Notes: generated by a model from the letters alone, not told the origin. 64,000 nt of DNA from Paenibacillus woosongensis (GCF_030122845.1 NZ_CP126084.1:4798501-4862500), one strand, 5' to 3'. Counted from the stretch's first letter, positions 45,080 to 54,737 are shown. Made by a program: numbers and translations.

Positions 45080-45832
45080 TTACCGCGATTTCGTAAGATT
45101 TCCTCTCTCACGCAGCACGCGTACTGCGAATTTCGGCAGCGCAAGCATTCTACGGAACCGGGTTGGCTCCTTGATCAGGCGGTATAACCATTCAAGCCGA
45201 AGCTTCTGGAACACCTTTGGGGCGCGTTTGGTCCGGCCGGATATGACATCGAAGCTGCCGCCCACGCCCATCATGACAGGCACGGCAAGACGCTGCTTGT
45301 GTCTAGCGATCCATGGCTCCTGTGTATCCGCCCCGCGAGCAACAAACAGGAGATCCGGGCTGGTTCTGCGAATTCCCTCTATAACCTCATCATCCTGCTC
45401 CGGGCCGAAATATCCGTCCCGATACCCTACAATTTCCGTTCCCGGATATTGCATTTTGAGCCGGTTTGCCGCCTCTTGCACGACTTCCGGGCCCGCCCCT
45501 AGCAAATAAACCCTCCAGCGATGGCGCTCTCCTTCCTTCATCAGCTCATGCAGAAGGTCAAAACCCGCCACCCGTTCCGCGACCGGATCGCCGCCGACAC
45601 GCGACGCCCACACCACACCCGAGCCGTCGGGCACAATCAGATCCGCTTGCTGCATCATTTGCTTATAGGAGGGGTTCTCCAGAGCGGCCATCACCATGAT
45701 CGGGTTTGCGGTAATCACTTGATGCGGTTTGCGGGCGGATATCGCGCCGGTCAAATATTGAACGGTCTCCTGCATCCCCCATTTGGAAAAAGGAATCCCA
45801 AAAATCGTTACGATGTTGTTATCGCCTTCCAC
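45080..45832 (-). CDS. tagA: WecG/TagA family glycosyltransferase (ManNAc transferase)
   Basis: TagA-type enzymes add N-acetylmannosamine to lipid-linked GlcNAc, the second step of wall polymer assembly. The 250-residue product has the family signatures QVITANPIMVMAA, ADLIVPDGSGVVWASR and RVYLLGAGPEVV, then PDLLFVARGADTQEPWI and MGVGGSFDVISG. The C-terminal helix (LRLEWLYRLIKEPTRFRRM) is the membrane-association segment. It starts at GTG 45832 with GGGAGAG upstream and lies 14 bases after csaB. One operon with csaB and the DUF5693 gene is likely. Confidence 0.93.
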   Translation of the reverse strand: MEGDNNIVTIFGIPFSKWGMQETVQYLTGAISARKPHQVITANPIMVMAALENPSYKQMMQQADLIVPDGSGVVWASRVGGDPVAERVAGFDLLHELMKEGERHRWRVYLLGAGPEVVQEAANRLKMQYPGTEIVGYRDGYFGPEQDDEVIEGIRRTSPDLLFVARGADTQEPWIARHKQRLAVPVMMGVGGSFDVISGRTKRAPKVFQKLRLEWLYRLIKEPTRFRRMLALPKFAVRVLRERGNLTKSR

Positions 45833-45846
45833 GCCAATGCTCTCCC

Positions 45847-47022
45847 TTACTTTCGTAAATATTCCACGATTCGTTTTGCCGGAAGCTGCGCCTCTCGCCG
45901 TAATGCCTCAAGCTGTGCCGCATGCGATGCGAGCCAGCCCTCCCGGTCGGACAGCAGCCGCTCGCTCTGGGCGGCTACGATGCGATGATCGAGATCAGCG
46001 CTGCTCCCCACAGGAACACTGCCAAGCCGGCCGAGGAAATGATCGATTTTGGGATCATACGAGATGCCCAGCATCGGCACATTTTGTGAAGCCGCATAGA
46101 TGAGGCTATGAAGCCTCATCCCGATCAGCAAATCACACCGGCTCACTTCCCCCAGCATCTCCAGCGGAGTCTCGCTCTGAGGCGCGATGCTGATTTCGCT
46201 GCCATGATCCTCAGCATGACTTAACATGTTCATCACGAAGCGGGAAGCTTCATCATCACTTGGGTAATGAAACGGCAGGAACCGAATGTGCAGAGCCATT
46301 CTGCTTAGCAGCGCATCCAGGCCTTCAGCCAGCTTCATCAGCTCCGTCCGCTGCGGATTCCAGAAACGGACGGAGACGCCGAGAACCGGAAGCTCTCGCT
46401 TGCCGGAGGCGGCTCCTCCTTCTTCGCTTCCCGCTGCCCTACCGAAGTCCGATACTGCAATGTCTTCCCTTGAATTTGCTTCAGGCAGAGATAACCCCAT
46501 GACCGGATCGGGAACGACTTCGATCATGTTCTTGGGAATGCCAATATCGCGCAGCAATGCCGATGATTCGACATCGCGGACAGAGACGTACTCACAGCGG
46601 CGAAATACCGAGGCAATCAAAGGGCGGAACATTCTCCGATTTACCGGCCCGATCCCTTGAGCATAGATGAAGGTCGGCTTCCGCAGCCACTGCGCCAGCT
46701 TGACGACACCCAAATAATAGGGGATCGACTTTACCCCTGTCGCATCCTGCAGCAGGCTGCCCCCGCCGCTAATAAGGCCGCTGCTATTCTTGATAGCGTC
46801 CCTTACTTCACTAAATTTCATCCGGTGTACGGCCTTGACTCCGTAGGTCCGCGCCGTCCATTCCGGATCGATCGACAAGACGACAGGTTCGATCCTAAGC
46901 CCTGCCGCCTCGCTCTCTTCCCGAAGAGCGTTCAGAATCGATTGCAGCACGGCTTCGTCCCCGATATTCCGAAAACCGTAGTAACCAGAAATAACTATGG
47001 TTTGAGAAGACGTGGCGACCAT
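45847..47022 (-). CDS. csaB: Polysaccharide pyruvyl transferase CsaB
   Basis: CsaB adds pyruvate to the secondary cell-wall polymer, which creates the binding site of SLH domains. The 391-residue product shows the family start TIVISGYYGFRNIGDEAVLQ, the GLISGGGSLLQD loop and TFIYAQGIGPV, and a C-terminal ISYDPKIDHFLGRLG motif. ATG 47022 is chosen with AAGGTG about 9 bases upstream; a GTG 12 bases earlier is possible. It overlaps the DUF5693 gene by 28 bases. It is the enzyme expected to make the anchor for the three SLH proteins at 26-43 kb. Confidence 0.95.
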   Translation of the reverse strand: MVATSSQTIVISGYYGFRNIGDEAVLQSILNALREESEAAGLRIEPVVLSIDPEWTARTYGVKAVHRMKFSEVRDAIKNSSGLISGGGSLLQDATGVKSIPYYLGVVKLAQWLRKPTFIYAQGIGPVNRRMFRPLIASVFRRCEYVSVRDVESSALLRDIGIPKNMIEVVPDPVMGLSLPEANSREDIAVSDFGRAAGSEEGGAASGKRELPVLGVSVRFWNPQRTELMKLAEGLDALLSRMALHIRFLPFHYPSDDEASRFVMNMLSHAEDHGSEISIAPQSETPLEMLGEVSRCDLLIGMRLHSLIYAASQNVPMLGISYDPKIDHFLGRLGSVPVGSSADLDHRIVAAQSERLLSDREGWLASHAAQLEALRREAQLPAKRIVEYLRK

Positions 47023-49016
47023 TTCTCCCAGCACCTTTCAAGGATATACCATACCAGCAAGGCCAACAGTCCAAAGATCAAGCCTAGACCTAATCCCAGC
47101 AACCCGCGAATAAGCGAAAGCACGGCTGGCGTATGAATATGAGCAAAGGTATCGACCATCGACAGCTGACCGATGACCGCAACAATCATCGCGTACAGAG
47201 CCCAGCGGTAACGCAGTGCCGCAAAGATACCTACAATAAATAATGGATGCGCGAATAAAAACTCTTTATTTCGCGGCCTAACGCCAAATGTATTCTCCAG
47301 CATTGACCGGAATGCCGCTTCTCCCGGAAGCGGAGTACCTGCATTCCCTGTGCGAGACAAATAATAGAACGCGGCCGCACCCAGCACGACAGCTCCTACA
47401 ACCATCACGAGAGTGATTGGCATGCGCATCCATGCCCGCAATTCCTGCACCAAGCTAGTACCCTTATACAACATGATATAAACAGCAACCAAGAAGACCG
47501 GAGCCAAATGAAGCAGACTAACCCCGCGGAACTGGCTGAGTACCAAGCTGTAGGTAATGTTATTGAGCAGGGCTATGACAAAAGGTACTGCGGACAACGA
47601 CAGAACCGCCGTTTTGAAGTACAGCACCAGAGAATGCGACAGCCTGCGGCCCGCAGACATGTTCGGGATCGCCTGACTCAGATCCCTGACCTTGCGGATC
47701 GCCAGAATCATCGCAACCGTCGGCGCACTGATGGCCACGAATAAAGCGAGAGCCTGTTCCAGCAAAGTAGGCTTCAAGACGTATAATCCCGCCGAACCGA
47801 CCAATCCGAGCAGGAATGAACCCAGCGTCAGCGATGGGGCGAAAATGGACACCAGAAGCGCCACGAAAGCTACGCCGCCTACGATGACGATGGCCTTCAA
47901 GTATGTCTGCCAGGAGCTATCCACCACTTGAAAAGCCCCCGCCTGTCCTAACTCAAAGCCGTTATCTTTCACACGCTGTGCCGCATCCCCCGGCTCAAGA
48001 AGCGTATGAATGATATTGTCGAGAGGATTCGTTACCGCACCTTTCTGCAAGTCTTTGCTTGGAGCGGCATTGAAGTAAATCATGCGAATATTCCGGTCCT
48101 TCGTCGCAAGCGCAATCTTGTCGGCAACGACCATCGTGTCCAAATTCACATCGGTATCGGACAGCGAGAACAGACGTACGGCATTATAGCCAGTCAAATA
48201 AGCGATTTTATGGAAGCCTTTAGGCTGCACCTTCATATTTTCGATAACGACGACGCCGAGTTCATGCTTGTTCAGCAGCGCTGCCATCGTCTCGACGCTG
48301 TTCAATTCCTCATCCTCGCGGTAACCTTTGACGCCTTCACCGTCGAGCATAATCCGTTTTACCCCGTTATCCTTATAAAAAGACAGCAGCTTATCCACAT
48401 CTTCTTCATTAAATGGGACATTGTCGCTAAGCCGCGGTACGATATTGAAGCCTTTGTCCCGCAGCATTGCAAAAGCGATCGGGTCCGTTTTCAGAAGCGG
48501 CTTAAGGACAGCGTCTTCCGGTCCCGCTCCAATGATCAACCCGCCTTGCTCCCCATATTGCCAAGGAGATGTTGCAATATCCAAATCGCGCAGCCCTTTC
48601 TCAATCAAAGGTCTGAGCTGCCGGTCATTCTCTTCGTTCGTAAATGCGATATACGTATAATTGCCATTCTCGGCGATTACGCCCTGATTCATCTTAGCTA
48701 CATCCGCAGCCGTAAACAGCATGATCCGGCGCGCCTTGGACAGTTCATCCAAAGTCGTCTCGAACATCGCCATCGAGCCAACGCCGGCATTCTTCAAGCG
48801 ATCAAGCTGCTCGTTCATGAATGCGGCTGGGTCGGCCTGATATGACGCTACCTCCAACAATCCGCGATAATTAAATACAAACTCTACCTTCTTCGCCGAC
48901 GCTTCCGTCTGAATGCGCTGATAAATGACCGGCAAAGAAGCAACGATGCCAATTACGACTAATATCCACAACCATTTGCGGGAAGCATTGTTCCACCGCG
49001 GCCAACCTTGGATCAC
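46995..49016 (-). CDS. DUF5693 family membrane protein
   Basis: The 673-residue protein has one N-terminal helix (WLWILVVIGIVASLPVIY), a large extracytoplasmic domain (residues about 45-375, with an NAD(P)- or hydrolase-like barrel feel but no assigned motif) and about 8-9 C-terminal transmembrane helices. The family is typically next to csaB in SLH-bearing Firmicutes, which suggests a part in exporting or modifying the wall polymer that S-layers bind. It starts at GTG 49016 with GGAGG 7 bases before it and overlaps csaB by 28 bases. A short inverted repeat (ATCCCGC, 49059-49076) lies just upstream of the start. Confidence 0.87.
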   Translation of the reverse strand: MIQGWPRWNNASRKWLWILVVIGIVASLPVIYQRIQTEASAKKVEFVFNYRGLLEVASYQADPAAFMNEQLDRLKNAGVGSMAMFETTLDELSKARRIMLFTAADVAKMNQGVIAENGNYTYIAFTNEENDRQLRPLIEKGLRDLDIATSPWQYGEQGGLIIGAGPEDAVLKPLLKTDPIAFAMLRDKGFNIVPRLSDNVPFNEEDVDKLLSFYKDNGVKRIMLDGEGVKGYREDEELNSVETMAALLNKHELGVVVIENMKVQPKGFHKIAYLTGYNAVRLFSLSDTDVNLDTMVVADKIALATKDRNIRMIYFNAAPSKDLQKGAVTNPLDNIIHTLLEPGDAAQRVKDNGFELGQAGAFQVVDSSWQTYLKAIVIVGGVAFVALLVSIFAPSLTLGSFLLGLVGSAGLYVLKPTLLEQALALFVAISAPTVAMILAIRKVRDLSQAIPNMSAGRRLSHSLVLYFKTAVLSLSAVPFVIALLNNITYSLVLSQFRGVSLLHLAPVFLVAVYIMLYKGTSLVQELRAWMRMPITLVMVVGAVVLGAAAFYYLSRTGNAGTPLPGEAAFRSMLENTFGVRPRNKEFLFAHPLFIVGIFAALRYRWALYAMIVAVIGQLSMVDTFAHIHTPAVLSLIRGLLGLGLGLIFGLLALLVWYILERCWEKWSPRLLKP

Positions 49017-49227
49017 AAAGGTACCTCCTCAATATGAATCCCGCCCCTGCCGGGTTGAATCCCGCATAGGCGGGATCTCTCCGGGATAGGACAAAATCAA
49101 ATCCGTTCTCGCGAAGCGATCGCGATTAATTTCAAAACAATCGTACATGCTCCAGTTTAAATTGCCATAGGCATACATGCCTCTACATATCATGCAACAC
49201 TACACCCGTGGCCATCAACCCTCAAAT

Positions 49228-50946
49228 TTAGGCATCAACGCGCTTCAGCACTTCTTCCTGGATGCGCTCCAGCCGAGCCGCAGCATCCGCACCAGAAGTG
49301 CCCCGCACCGCGAAATAAAATTTAATCTTCGGTTCCGTACCGGACGGACGAAGACAGAACCACGAACCGTCCTCAAGTGAAAATTTCAAAACATTTTCCT
49401 TCGGCAGCCCGTAAAGGCCAAGGGAAAAGTCCTCTACCTTGGTTACCGGGATATCCCCGATGACTTGCGGCGGCTCGCTCCGGAACTTTTCCATCAACGC
49501 AACGATTTGTGCCAAACCATCTTTGCCCTTCAACGTCCGCGACACTAGTGATTCGCGGTAATAGCCGAATTTCGCGTACAATTCCTCCAGCACATCGACC
49601 AGCGATTTGCCTTGCTGCTTATAATAAGCTGCAGCTTCGCAAATAAGCGTGGAGGCAACGATCGCATCCTTGTCGCGGGCATAATTTCCAGCCAGGTAAC
49701 CGTAGCTTTCCTCATAGCCAAACAAATATGTGTGGTCCCCGGACTGTTCGAATTGATCCATTTTCTCGCCGATATATTTAAACCCGGTCAGTGTATTAAA
49801 CACCTCGGCTCCATAATAGCGGGCGATTTCCGCGCCGAATTCGCTGGTAACGATCGTTTTGACAATCGCGCCATTGCCTGGCAGCTTACCGGCTTCCTTC
49901 ATTTGGCTCAAAATATAATGAACAAGAATTGCTCCGGACTGATTGCCAGTCAGAACCTCATACTCGCCAGCAGCGTTTTTGACCACAGCGCCCATCCGGT
50001 CCGCGTCCGGATCTGTGCCGATCAAGATGTCGGCTCCCACTTGCTCTCCCAGTTCGATCGCCAGCTTGAAGGCTTCCCGCTCTTCCGGGTTTGGCGATTT
50101 CACAGTTGAGAACTCTGCGTCAGGCTGCTCCTGCTCCTTGACGATATGAACCTGTGTAAAGCCCAATTTATCCAAAACTCGCCGTACAGGGATGTTCCCC
50201 GTTCCGTGAAGCGGCGTAAACACGACGACAACGTCTTTGGCAGCGCCCGATGCCAGCAGCTCCGGATTCAGGCTCACGCCAGCCACCGTATTGAAAAATG
50301 CCTCGTCCTCCGCTTCGCCTAACCAAACGAGCAGCCCTTTAGCTTCGGCCTCTTCTTTTGTGAGACGCTGTACTTGCTCAAAGGAAGTAAGCCCCTTGAT
50401 ATTATTGATGACCTGCTCTGCCTCATGCGGAACAAGCTGGCCGCCGTTAGCATTGTATACTTTATAGCCGTTATATTCGGGCGGATTGTGGCTCGCCGTG
50501 ATCACAATCCCTCCGGTTGCAGCAACATGGCGAACCGTGAAGGATAGCTGCGGCGTTGGGCGAAGGGATGGGAACAGCTTCGCTTCGATTCCGTTGCCAG
50601 CTAGCACCAATGCGGCTTCCAGCGCAAATTCCGGGGAGAAATGGCGGCTGTCATGTGCAATGACGACCGACGGACGTCCTTCTTGATTCCCATGAACCTT
50701 GAGCAAGTACTGGGCCAACCCTTGCGTAGCGCGTCCGACTGTATAACGGTTCATTCGGTTGCTTCCTGCTCCGATGACGCCGCGCAGGCCGCCGGTTCCG
50801 AATTCCAGATCCCGATAGAAGCGATCCTCCAGTTCTGCAGGATTAGAAGCTAATGCTCTCAGCTCCTCTTTCGTCGCTTCATCGATGGATGGATCATCCA
50901 GCCAGCTCTTCACTTTCTCTTCAACGCTATGACTCAATTCAGCCAT
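49228..50946 (-). CDS. pgcA: Phosphoglucomutase / phosphomannomutase family protein
   Basis: The 572-residue enzyme interconverts glucose-6-phosphate and glucose-1-phosphate, feeding UDP-glucose and wall-polymer precursors. It has GTGGLRGVIGAG near residue 50, the phosphoserine loop ITASHNPPEYNGYKVY, the metal loop GTDPDADRMGAV, the sugar loop GYEESYGYL and the phosphate-binding end RPSGTEPKIKFYF. AAGGAGG precedes the ATG. It lies among envelope genes, which fits a supply role. The gene name follows B. subtilis PgcA; a mannose-specific role cannot be excluded. Confidence 0.93.
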   Translation of the reverse strand: MAELSHSVEEKVKSWLDDPSIDEATKEELRALASNPAELEDRFYRDLEFGTGGLRGVIGAGSNRMNRYTVGRATQGLAQYLLKVHGNQEGRPSVVIAHDSRHFSPEFALEAALVLAGNGIEAKLFPSLRPTPQLSFTVRHVAATGGIVITASHNPPEYNGYKVYNANGGQLVPHEAEQVINNIKGLTSFEQVQRLTKEEAEAKGLLVWLGEAEDEAFFNTVAGVSLNPELLASGAAKDVVVVFTPLHGTGNIPVRRVLDKLGFTQVHIVKEQEQPDAEFSTVKSPNPEEREAFKLAIELGEQVGADILIGTDPDADRMGAVVKNAAGEYEVLTGNQSGAILVHYILSQMKEAGKLPGNGAIVKTIVTSEFGAEIARYYGAEVFNTLTGFKYIGEKMDQFEQSGDHTYLFGYEESYGYLAGNYARDKDAIVASTLICEAAAYYKQQGKSLVDVLEELYAKFGYYRESLVSRTLKGKDGLAQIVALMEKFRSEPPQVIGDIPVTKVEDFSLGLYGLPKENVLKFSLEDGSWFCLRPSGTEPKIKFYFAVRGTSGADAAARLERIQEEVLKRVDA

Positions 50947-51025
50947 GGTTACAAACTCCTCCTTAAACTTATCTCTATAAAATATACAGGCCGCTTTCTG
51001 GCCGCTATTGTACTAAATCCCTTGC

Positions 51026-51448
51026 TTAGGAGAGCGCAAACATGATCTCGCCTTCCGCTACGACCTTGCCTTCAACCGAAGCTACGGCCCGGCCTTTGCC
51101 GATGGAGCCTTTAAGCCGGATAATTTCTACCTCAAGACGCAAGGTGTCGCCCGGAACGACCTGACCGCGAAAACGGAAACCGTCAAGCCCGGCAAGAAAA
51201 CCGATTTTGCCGCGGTTGCTCCCCACATTCAGAATCGCTGCCGCCCCAACCTGAGCAAGCGCCTCCGTAATAAGCACGCCCGGCATGACCGGATACTCTG
51301 GAAAATGTCCCGCGAAAAACGGCTCGTTCACCGTGACGTTCTTGATGCCGACAGCCCGCTTGCCATCCTCCATTTCGATAATCCGATCCACCAGCAGAAA
51401 TGGGGGACGGTGCGGAATGATTGCTTGAATTTGCTTCGAATCTAACAT
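51026..51448 (-). CDS. fabZ: 3-hydroxyacyl-ACP dehydratase FabZ
   Basis: FabZ removes water from 3-hydroxyacyl-ACP in fatty acid synthesis. The 140-residue hot-dog-fold protein has the full active-site segment [23 protein letters not shown] (split as [14 protein letters not shown] and VLITEALAQ), with His 48 and Glu 62. GAAGGGAGC precedes ATG 51448; the longer frame to 51574 has no ribosome site and adds residues not seen in the family. It lies between the mutase and the EpuA-like gene. Confidence 0.97.
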   Translation of the reverse strand: MLDSKQIQAIIPHRPPFLLVDRIIEMEDGKRAVGIKNVTVNEPFFAGHFPEYPVMPGVLITEALAQVGAAAILNVGSNRGKIGFLAGLDGFRFRGQVVPGDTLRLEVEIIRLKGSIGKGRAVASVEGKVVAEGEIMFALS

Positions 51449-51656
51449 ATGTACTGCTCCCTTCATTATTCTTTTCATTCGCCCTGCCGTATAAAAACGG
51501 CGGGGGACGGCCAAACTGTAATTATCCTTCGCCTCTGCAGAAGCGAGGGTTAAGATAAGGGGCTGATCCATCAAGGCATAACGCCGACAATGTGATCAAG
51601 CCCTTTTGATTGTTCTTCTGGCATACAGCACCCCCATCATTATACATTTTCCGCTT

Positions 51657-51685
51657 TAAAAAAGAAAACTCCCGATTTCCGGGAG
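51657..51685 (-). terminator. Terminator of the mbl-flhO-flhP region
   Basis: CTCCCG and CGGGAG arms (51669-51674, 51680-51685) are followed on the minus strand by TTTTCTTTTT. It lies about 40 bases beyond the EpuA-like stop. Confidence 0.85.
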
Positions 51686-51727
51686 CCTTTCGTCATTTTT
51701 TGCAATTGTCTCATGATTTAGACCTTG

Positions 51728-51928
51728 TTAAGGAGCAAATACTAAGTCAAACACATGTCTCCATGTACTCCATTCCAGGACACCGCTGAAATCCTGCTTA
51801 CCGAGTACGACATAACCTACAACTGCTCCTCCAAACAGTGCCAGGCCAAGGAACAGCAGGATGAGAAAGATCCGCAGGAGTATGATCCAGCCGGAACGTT
51901 TCTTAACCGGTTTCTTGTCTTGCCTCAT
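51728..51928 (-). CDS. EpuA-type small membrane protein (annotated as RNA polymerase beta-like in some genomes)
   Basis: The 66-residue protein has a Lys-rich start (RQDKKPVKKRSG), one transmembrane helix (WIILLRIFLILLFLGLALFGG, split as WIILLRIFLILLFL and GLALFGG) and GYVVLGKQDFSGVL, then STWRHVFDLV, as in the EpuA family. The name RNA polymerase subunit beta in some databases arises from fusion annotation; nothing here resembles RpoB. It begins 12 bases after flhP with GGTGGAG before the ATG, so it is part of the same operon. The function is unknown. Confidence 0.8.
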   Translation of the reverse strand: MRQDKKPVKKRSGWIILLRIFLILLFLGLALFGGAVVGYVVLGKQDFSGVLEWSTWRHVFDLVFAP

Positions 51929-51940
51929 GAAATTCTCCAC

Positions 51941-52759
51941 CTATCCGCGCAAGTTATTGGCCAAATTCATCATCGTATCACTGGAAGTTAGCGCGCGTGC
52001 AGCAAGCTGATAAGCTCGTTGCACCTTTAGCATTTCAGCCATTTCATTTGCCAAATCGACATTGGAGTTCTCAAGGACACCCTGCCGAATCGTCGCCTGC
52101 TCTTCCTCAGGAAGATCGGAAGTAGCGGCAATTATGCCTTCCCGCACTCCCGGGGGGAGTACAAATAGACTGCTGTCCTTCTGGATCAGCGCATCGGGAC
52201 GCAGCGGAGTCACTAGTCCGATGCGGCCGACCTCTGTTTCAACTTCTCCGTCCACGGCGATAATGTTCCCCGCCCCGTCAATGTGCAGCTTCGAGCCGGT
52301 AGGAACCTCGATCAGCTCGCCTTCTTCATCCAGCACCGGGTGCCCGAGGCTTGTGACAAGATATCCCATAGCCTGGTCCTCAGGGTTAGGCTGGACAGAG
52401 AAATTTCCCGCCCTGGTGAATCCGATTTCTCCATCCCGGGTCAGCACCTGGAACATCGCATTGCCCTCAATAGCCAGATCCGTCATCTTGCCGGTCTCCT
52501 TCAGGGTACCCTGTTTAAAGTTCACCGACAGTTCCGACATGCGGGAGCCAAAACCCATACTCAAGCCAAGCGGAGTAGCACGTCCGCCGAGCTGGAAATC
52601 GGAAGACTGCTGCATTACACTGTTCAGCGTATCTTGGAAAGCGGCTTCCTTCCTCTTATATCCGGCAGTATTGACGTTAGCCATATTGTCGGCAATCATG
52701 TCGAGACGCTGCTGAATTCCGTTCATGGATACCATGGCACTGATCATTGAGTTATTCAT
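51941..52759 (-). CDS. flhP: Flagellar basal-body rod protein FlhP
   Basis: FlhP is a distal-rod component related to FlgG/FlgF. The 272-residue product has the N-terminal rod motif (GIQQRLDMIADNMANVNTAGYKR, split as GIQQRLDMIADN and MANVNTAGYKR), a central domain, and the C-terminal ENSNVDLANEMAEMLKVQRAY motif with helices needed for stacking. A typical ribosome site (GGAGGGCC) precedes ATG 52759. It follows flhO by 12 bases, downstream of the SigD-type promoter at 53731-53757. Confidence 0.93.
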   Translation of the reverse strand: MNNSMISAMVSMNGIQQRLDMIADNMANVNTAGYKRKEAAFQDTLNSVMQQSSDFQLGGRATPLGLSMGFGSRMSELSVNFKQGTLKETGKMTDLAIEGNAMFQVLTRDGEIGFTRAGNFSVQPNPEDQAMGYLVTSLGHPVLDEEGELIEVPTGSKLHIDGAGNIIAVDGEVETEVGRIGLVTPLRPDALIQKDSSLFVLPPGVREGIIAATSDLPEEEQATIRQGVLENSNVDLANEMAEMLKVQRAYQLAARALTSSDTMMNLANNLRG

Positions 52760-52771
52760 GTGGCCCTCCTA

Positions 52772-53653
52772 TTATACACGGCCGATTTCATTAACCGCTT
52801 TTTCCAGACTTTTATCGTAAAATTGAATCATTTTCTGATTGGATTCATACGCCCGCTGCGCTGCCATCATATCGACCATCGACTGGGCAAGGTTGACGTT
52901 GGAGCCCTCTATGTAGCCTTGCTGCACCTGTACCGCGTCGTCTTCCTGAAGCGCACGGATTCCCGCCGCCTCCTCGTCTTGAACGAGGTACACGCCGTTT
53001 CCATCGCGAAATAGCGCCTGCGGCCGGGTAACCACCGAAATGCCCATCTGAACTTCAATCGCCTCGCCATTGATTTGCAGGTTGCCCTGAGGATCGATCT
53101 GCAGCGAATCGATCGGCTGATCGTAGCCGAGAACAATCGCATTTCCTTCTGAATCAAGCACCTGGTAACCTTGCATAGTGCGCAGCGCGCCGTCAGGATC
53201 AACATAAAAACTTCCGTCACGAGTATAACGAACATTGCCGCCTGTGTCCATGACGGAAAAAAATGCCGCCGGGCGATAAATGATCTCGCCGTCCTCAGTC
53301 ACATATTTCCCCGAGGCGTCAAAAGGAATAGGCTCCCCTGTTGCAGGGTTATCCAAATTTATATTAGAAATGAGGGCGAAGTCCGAGTTCTTCCCCGTCT
53401 CCGTCAAGTCGCCCTGCATATAAGATGGCAGACTCTCCTCCACAAAAACCCCGGTATTCAGCTTCCCGATCCGCCGTGTACCCAGCGTACTGTCGCCTAC
53501 GAGCGAAACAAGCATTTCGGGAAAAGCACGCGATACGCTGTTCATCTGCTTATAACCCGGTGTATTGATATTTGCTATATTCTGCGTCACCGTATCATGG
53601 CGTCTTTGCTCCGTAATCATACCGGAAGCAGCGGTGTAGAGCCCTCTTAACAT
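52772..53653 (-). CDS. flhO: Flagellar basal-body rod protein FlhO
   Basis: FlhO is the second rod protein of the pair and belongs to the FlgG/FlgF family. The 293-residue product opens MLRGLYTAASGMITEQRRHD and NIANINTPGYKQ and ends with EGSNVNLAQSMVDMMAAQRAYESNQKMI (split as EGSNVNLAQSMVDM and MAAQRAYESNQKM), the usual termini for polymerisation. GGAGGTTG precedes the ATG. It follows mbl by about 90 bases and carries its own SigD-type promoter overlapping the 3' end of mbl. Confidence 0.93.
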   Translation of the reverse strand: MLRGLYTAASGMITEQRRHDTVTQNIANINTPGYKQMNSVSRAFPEMLVSLVGDSTLGTRRIGKLNTGVFVEESLPSYMQGDLTETGKNSDFALISNINLDNPATGEPIPFDASGKYVTEDGEIIYRPAAFFSVMDTGGNVRYTRDGSFYVDPDGALRTMQGYQVLDSEGNAIVLGYDQPIDSLQIDPQGNLQINGEAIEVQMGISVVTRPQALFRDGNGVYLVQDEEAAGIRALQEDDAVQVQQGYIEGSNVNLAQSMVDMMAAQRAYESNQKMIQFYDKSLEKAVNEIGRV

Positions 53654-53730
53654 GGGACAACCTCCAAACTTGTTTAGCTTGTCTGCTTGGATCTCCTATG
53701 AAACCCAAATGACTTATCTCATAGATATAT

Positions 53731-53757
53731 ATATCGGCGAATCAGAATTTTTTCTTA
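53731..53757 (-). promoter_or_regulatory. SigD-type promoter for flhO-flhP inside the end of mbl
   Basis: The minus strand has GCCGATAT (53731-53738), a perfect -10, and TAAG (53754-53757) 15 bases upstream, 3 of 4 for -35. It overlaps the last codons of mbl. This gives flhO-flhP flagellar-type control independent of mbl. Confidence 0.75.
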
Positions 53758-54737
53758 ATAACTTTATCCAAATTATCAAGCATCATGCCTGTGCCTTTGA
53801 CGACGCAATGCATCGGATCTTCCGCGATGAGCACCGGCACACGAAGCTCCTCGGACAACAGCTCGTCCAATCCGTTCAATAGAGCGCCTCCACCAGTCAG
53901 AATGACACCCCGATCGATAATATCCGCAGACAGCTCTGGCGGTGTCCGTTCCAATACCGATTTTGCTGCAGCAACGATTGATGCGACAGGATCCGACAAA
54001 GCCTCCTGCACCTCCTTCGAGGTGATCGTGACTGTAAGCGGCAGACCCGATACCATATCCCTTCCGCGGATGTCCAGCTCGGCCAGCGCTCCCGACGGAT
54101 GAACCGTACCGATAGCAATTTTGATGTCCTCTGCCGTCCGTTCTCCAATCAGCAGCTTGTACTTCGATTTAATATATTTAATAATGGCGGTATCAAAAGT
54201 ATCCCCAGCGATTTTGATCGACGAAGCCGTGACGATGTCCCCCATCGAGAGCACCGCCACATCCGTCGTCCCTCCGCCGATATCGACCACCATGTTACCG
54301 CTCGGCTCATATATGTCCATGCCGGCGCCGATGGCTGCCGCCTTTGGCTCTTCCTCCAGAAATACATCTCTGGCGCCGCTATGCTCAGCAGCTTCACGAA
54401 TCGACTTTTGCTCTACAGACGTAATATTCGTTGGCGCACAAATAAGAACACGGGGGTGGCTGTACCAACTTTTGCCCCCAACCCGGTTAATAAAATGCTT
54501 CAGCATCGTTTCCGTAATTTCAAAATCAGCAATGACGCCGTCTCTTAGCGGACGGATCGCAACGATATTTCCCGGCGTGCGCCCTACCATGCGTCTTGCA
54601 TCCTCGCCGACGGCAAGCACCCGCTTCGTGTCGCTTTCTATCGCTACGACGGACGGTTCGTCGAGAACGACCCCTTTTCCTTTCACATGAATCAATACAT
54701 TTGCTGTACCTAAGTCAATACCGATATCCTTGCCCAT
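53742..54737 (-). CDS. mbl: MreB-like rod-shape protein Mbl
   Basis: Mbl is an actin-like ATPase that guides lateral wall synthesis. The 331-residue product has phosphate-1 loop DIGIDLGTANVL, phosphate-2 VVDIGGGTTDVAVLS and adenosine motif ILTGGGALLNGL. The start at 54737 is set by GGGGGAG and gives the normal MGKDIGIDLGTAN; the frame to 54839 has no ribosome site. Its place between spoIIID and flhO is that of Mbl in Bacillus, and MreB elsewhere lies with mreC/mreD, which are absent here. Confidence 0.93.
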   Translation of the reverse strand: MGKDIGIDLGTANVLIHVKGKGVVLDEPSVVAIESDTKRVLAVGEDARRMVGRTPGNIVAIRPLRDGVIADFEITETMLKHFINRVGGKSWYSHPRVLICAPTNITSVEQKSIREAAEHSGARDVFLEEEPKAAAIGAGMDIYEPSGNMVVDIGGGTTDVAVLSMGDIVTASSIKIAGDTFDTAIIKYIKSKYKLLIGERTAEDIKIAIGTVHPSGALAELDIRGRDMVSGLPLTVTITSKEVQEALSDPVASIVAAAKSVLERTPPELSADIIDRGVILTGGGALLNGLDELLSEELRVPVLIAEDPMHCVVKGTGMMLDNLDKVIKKKF

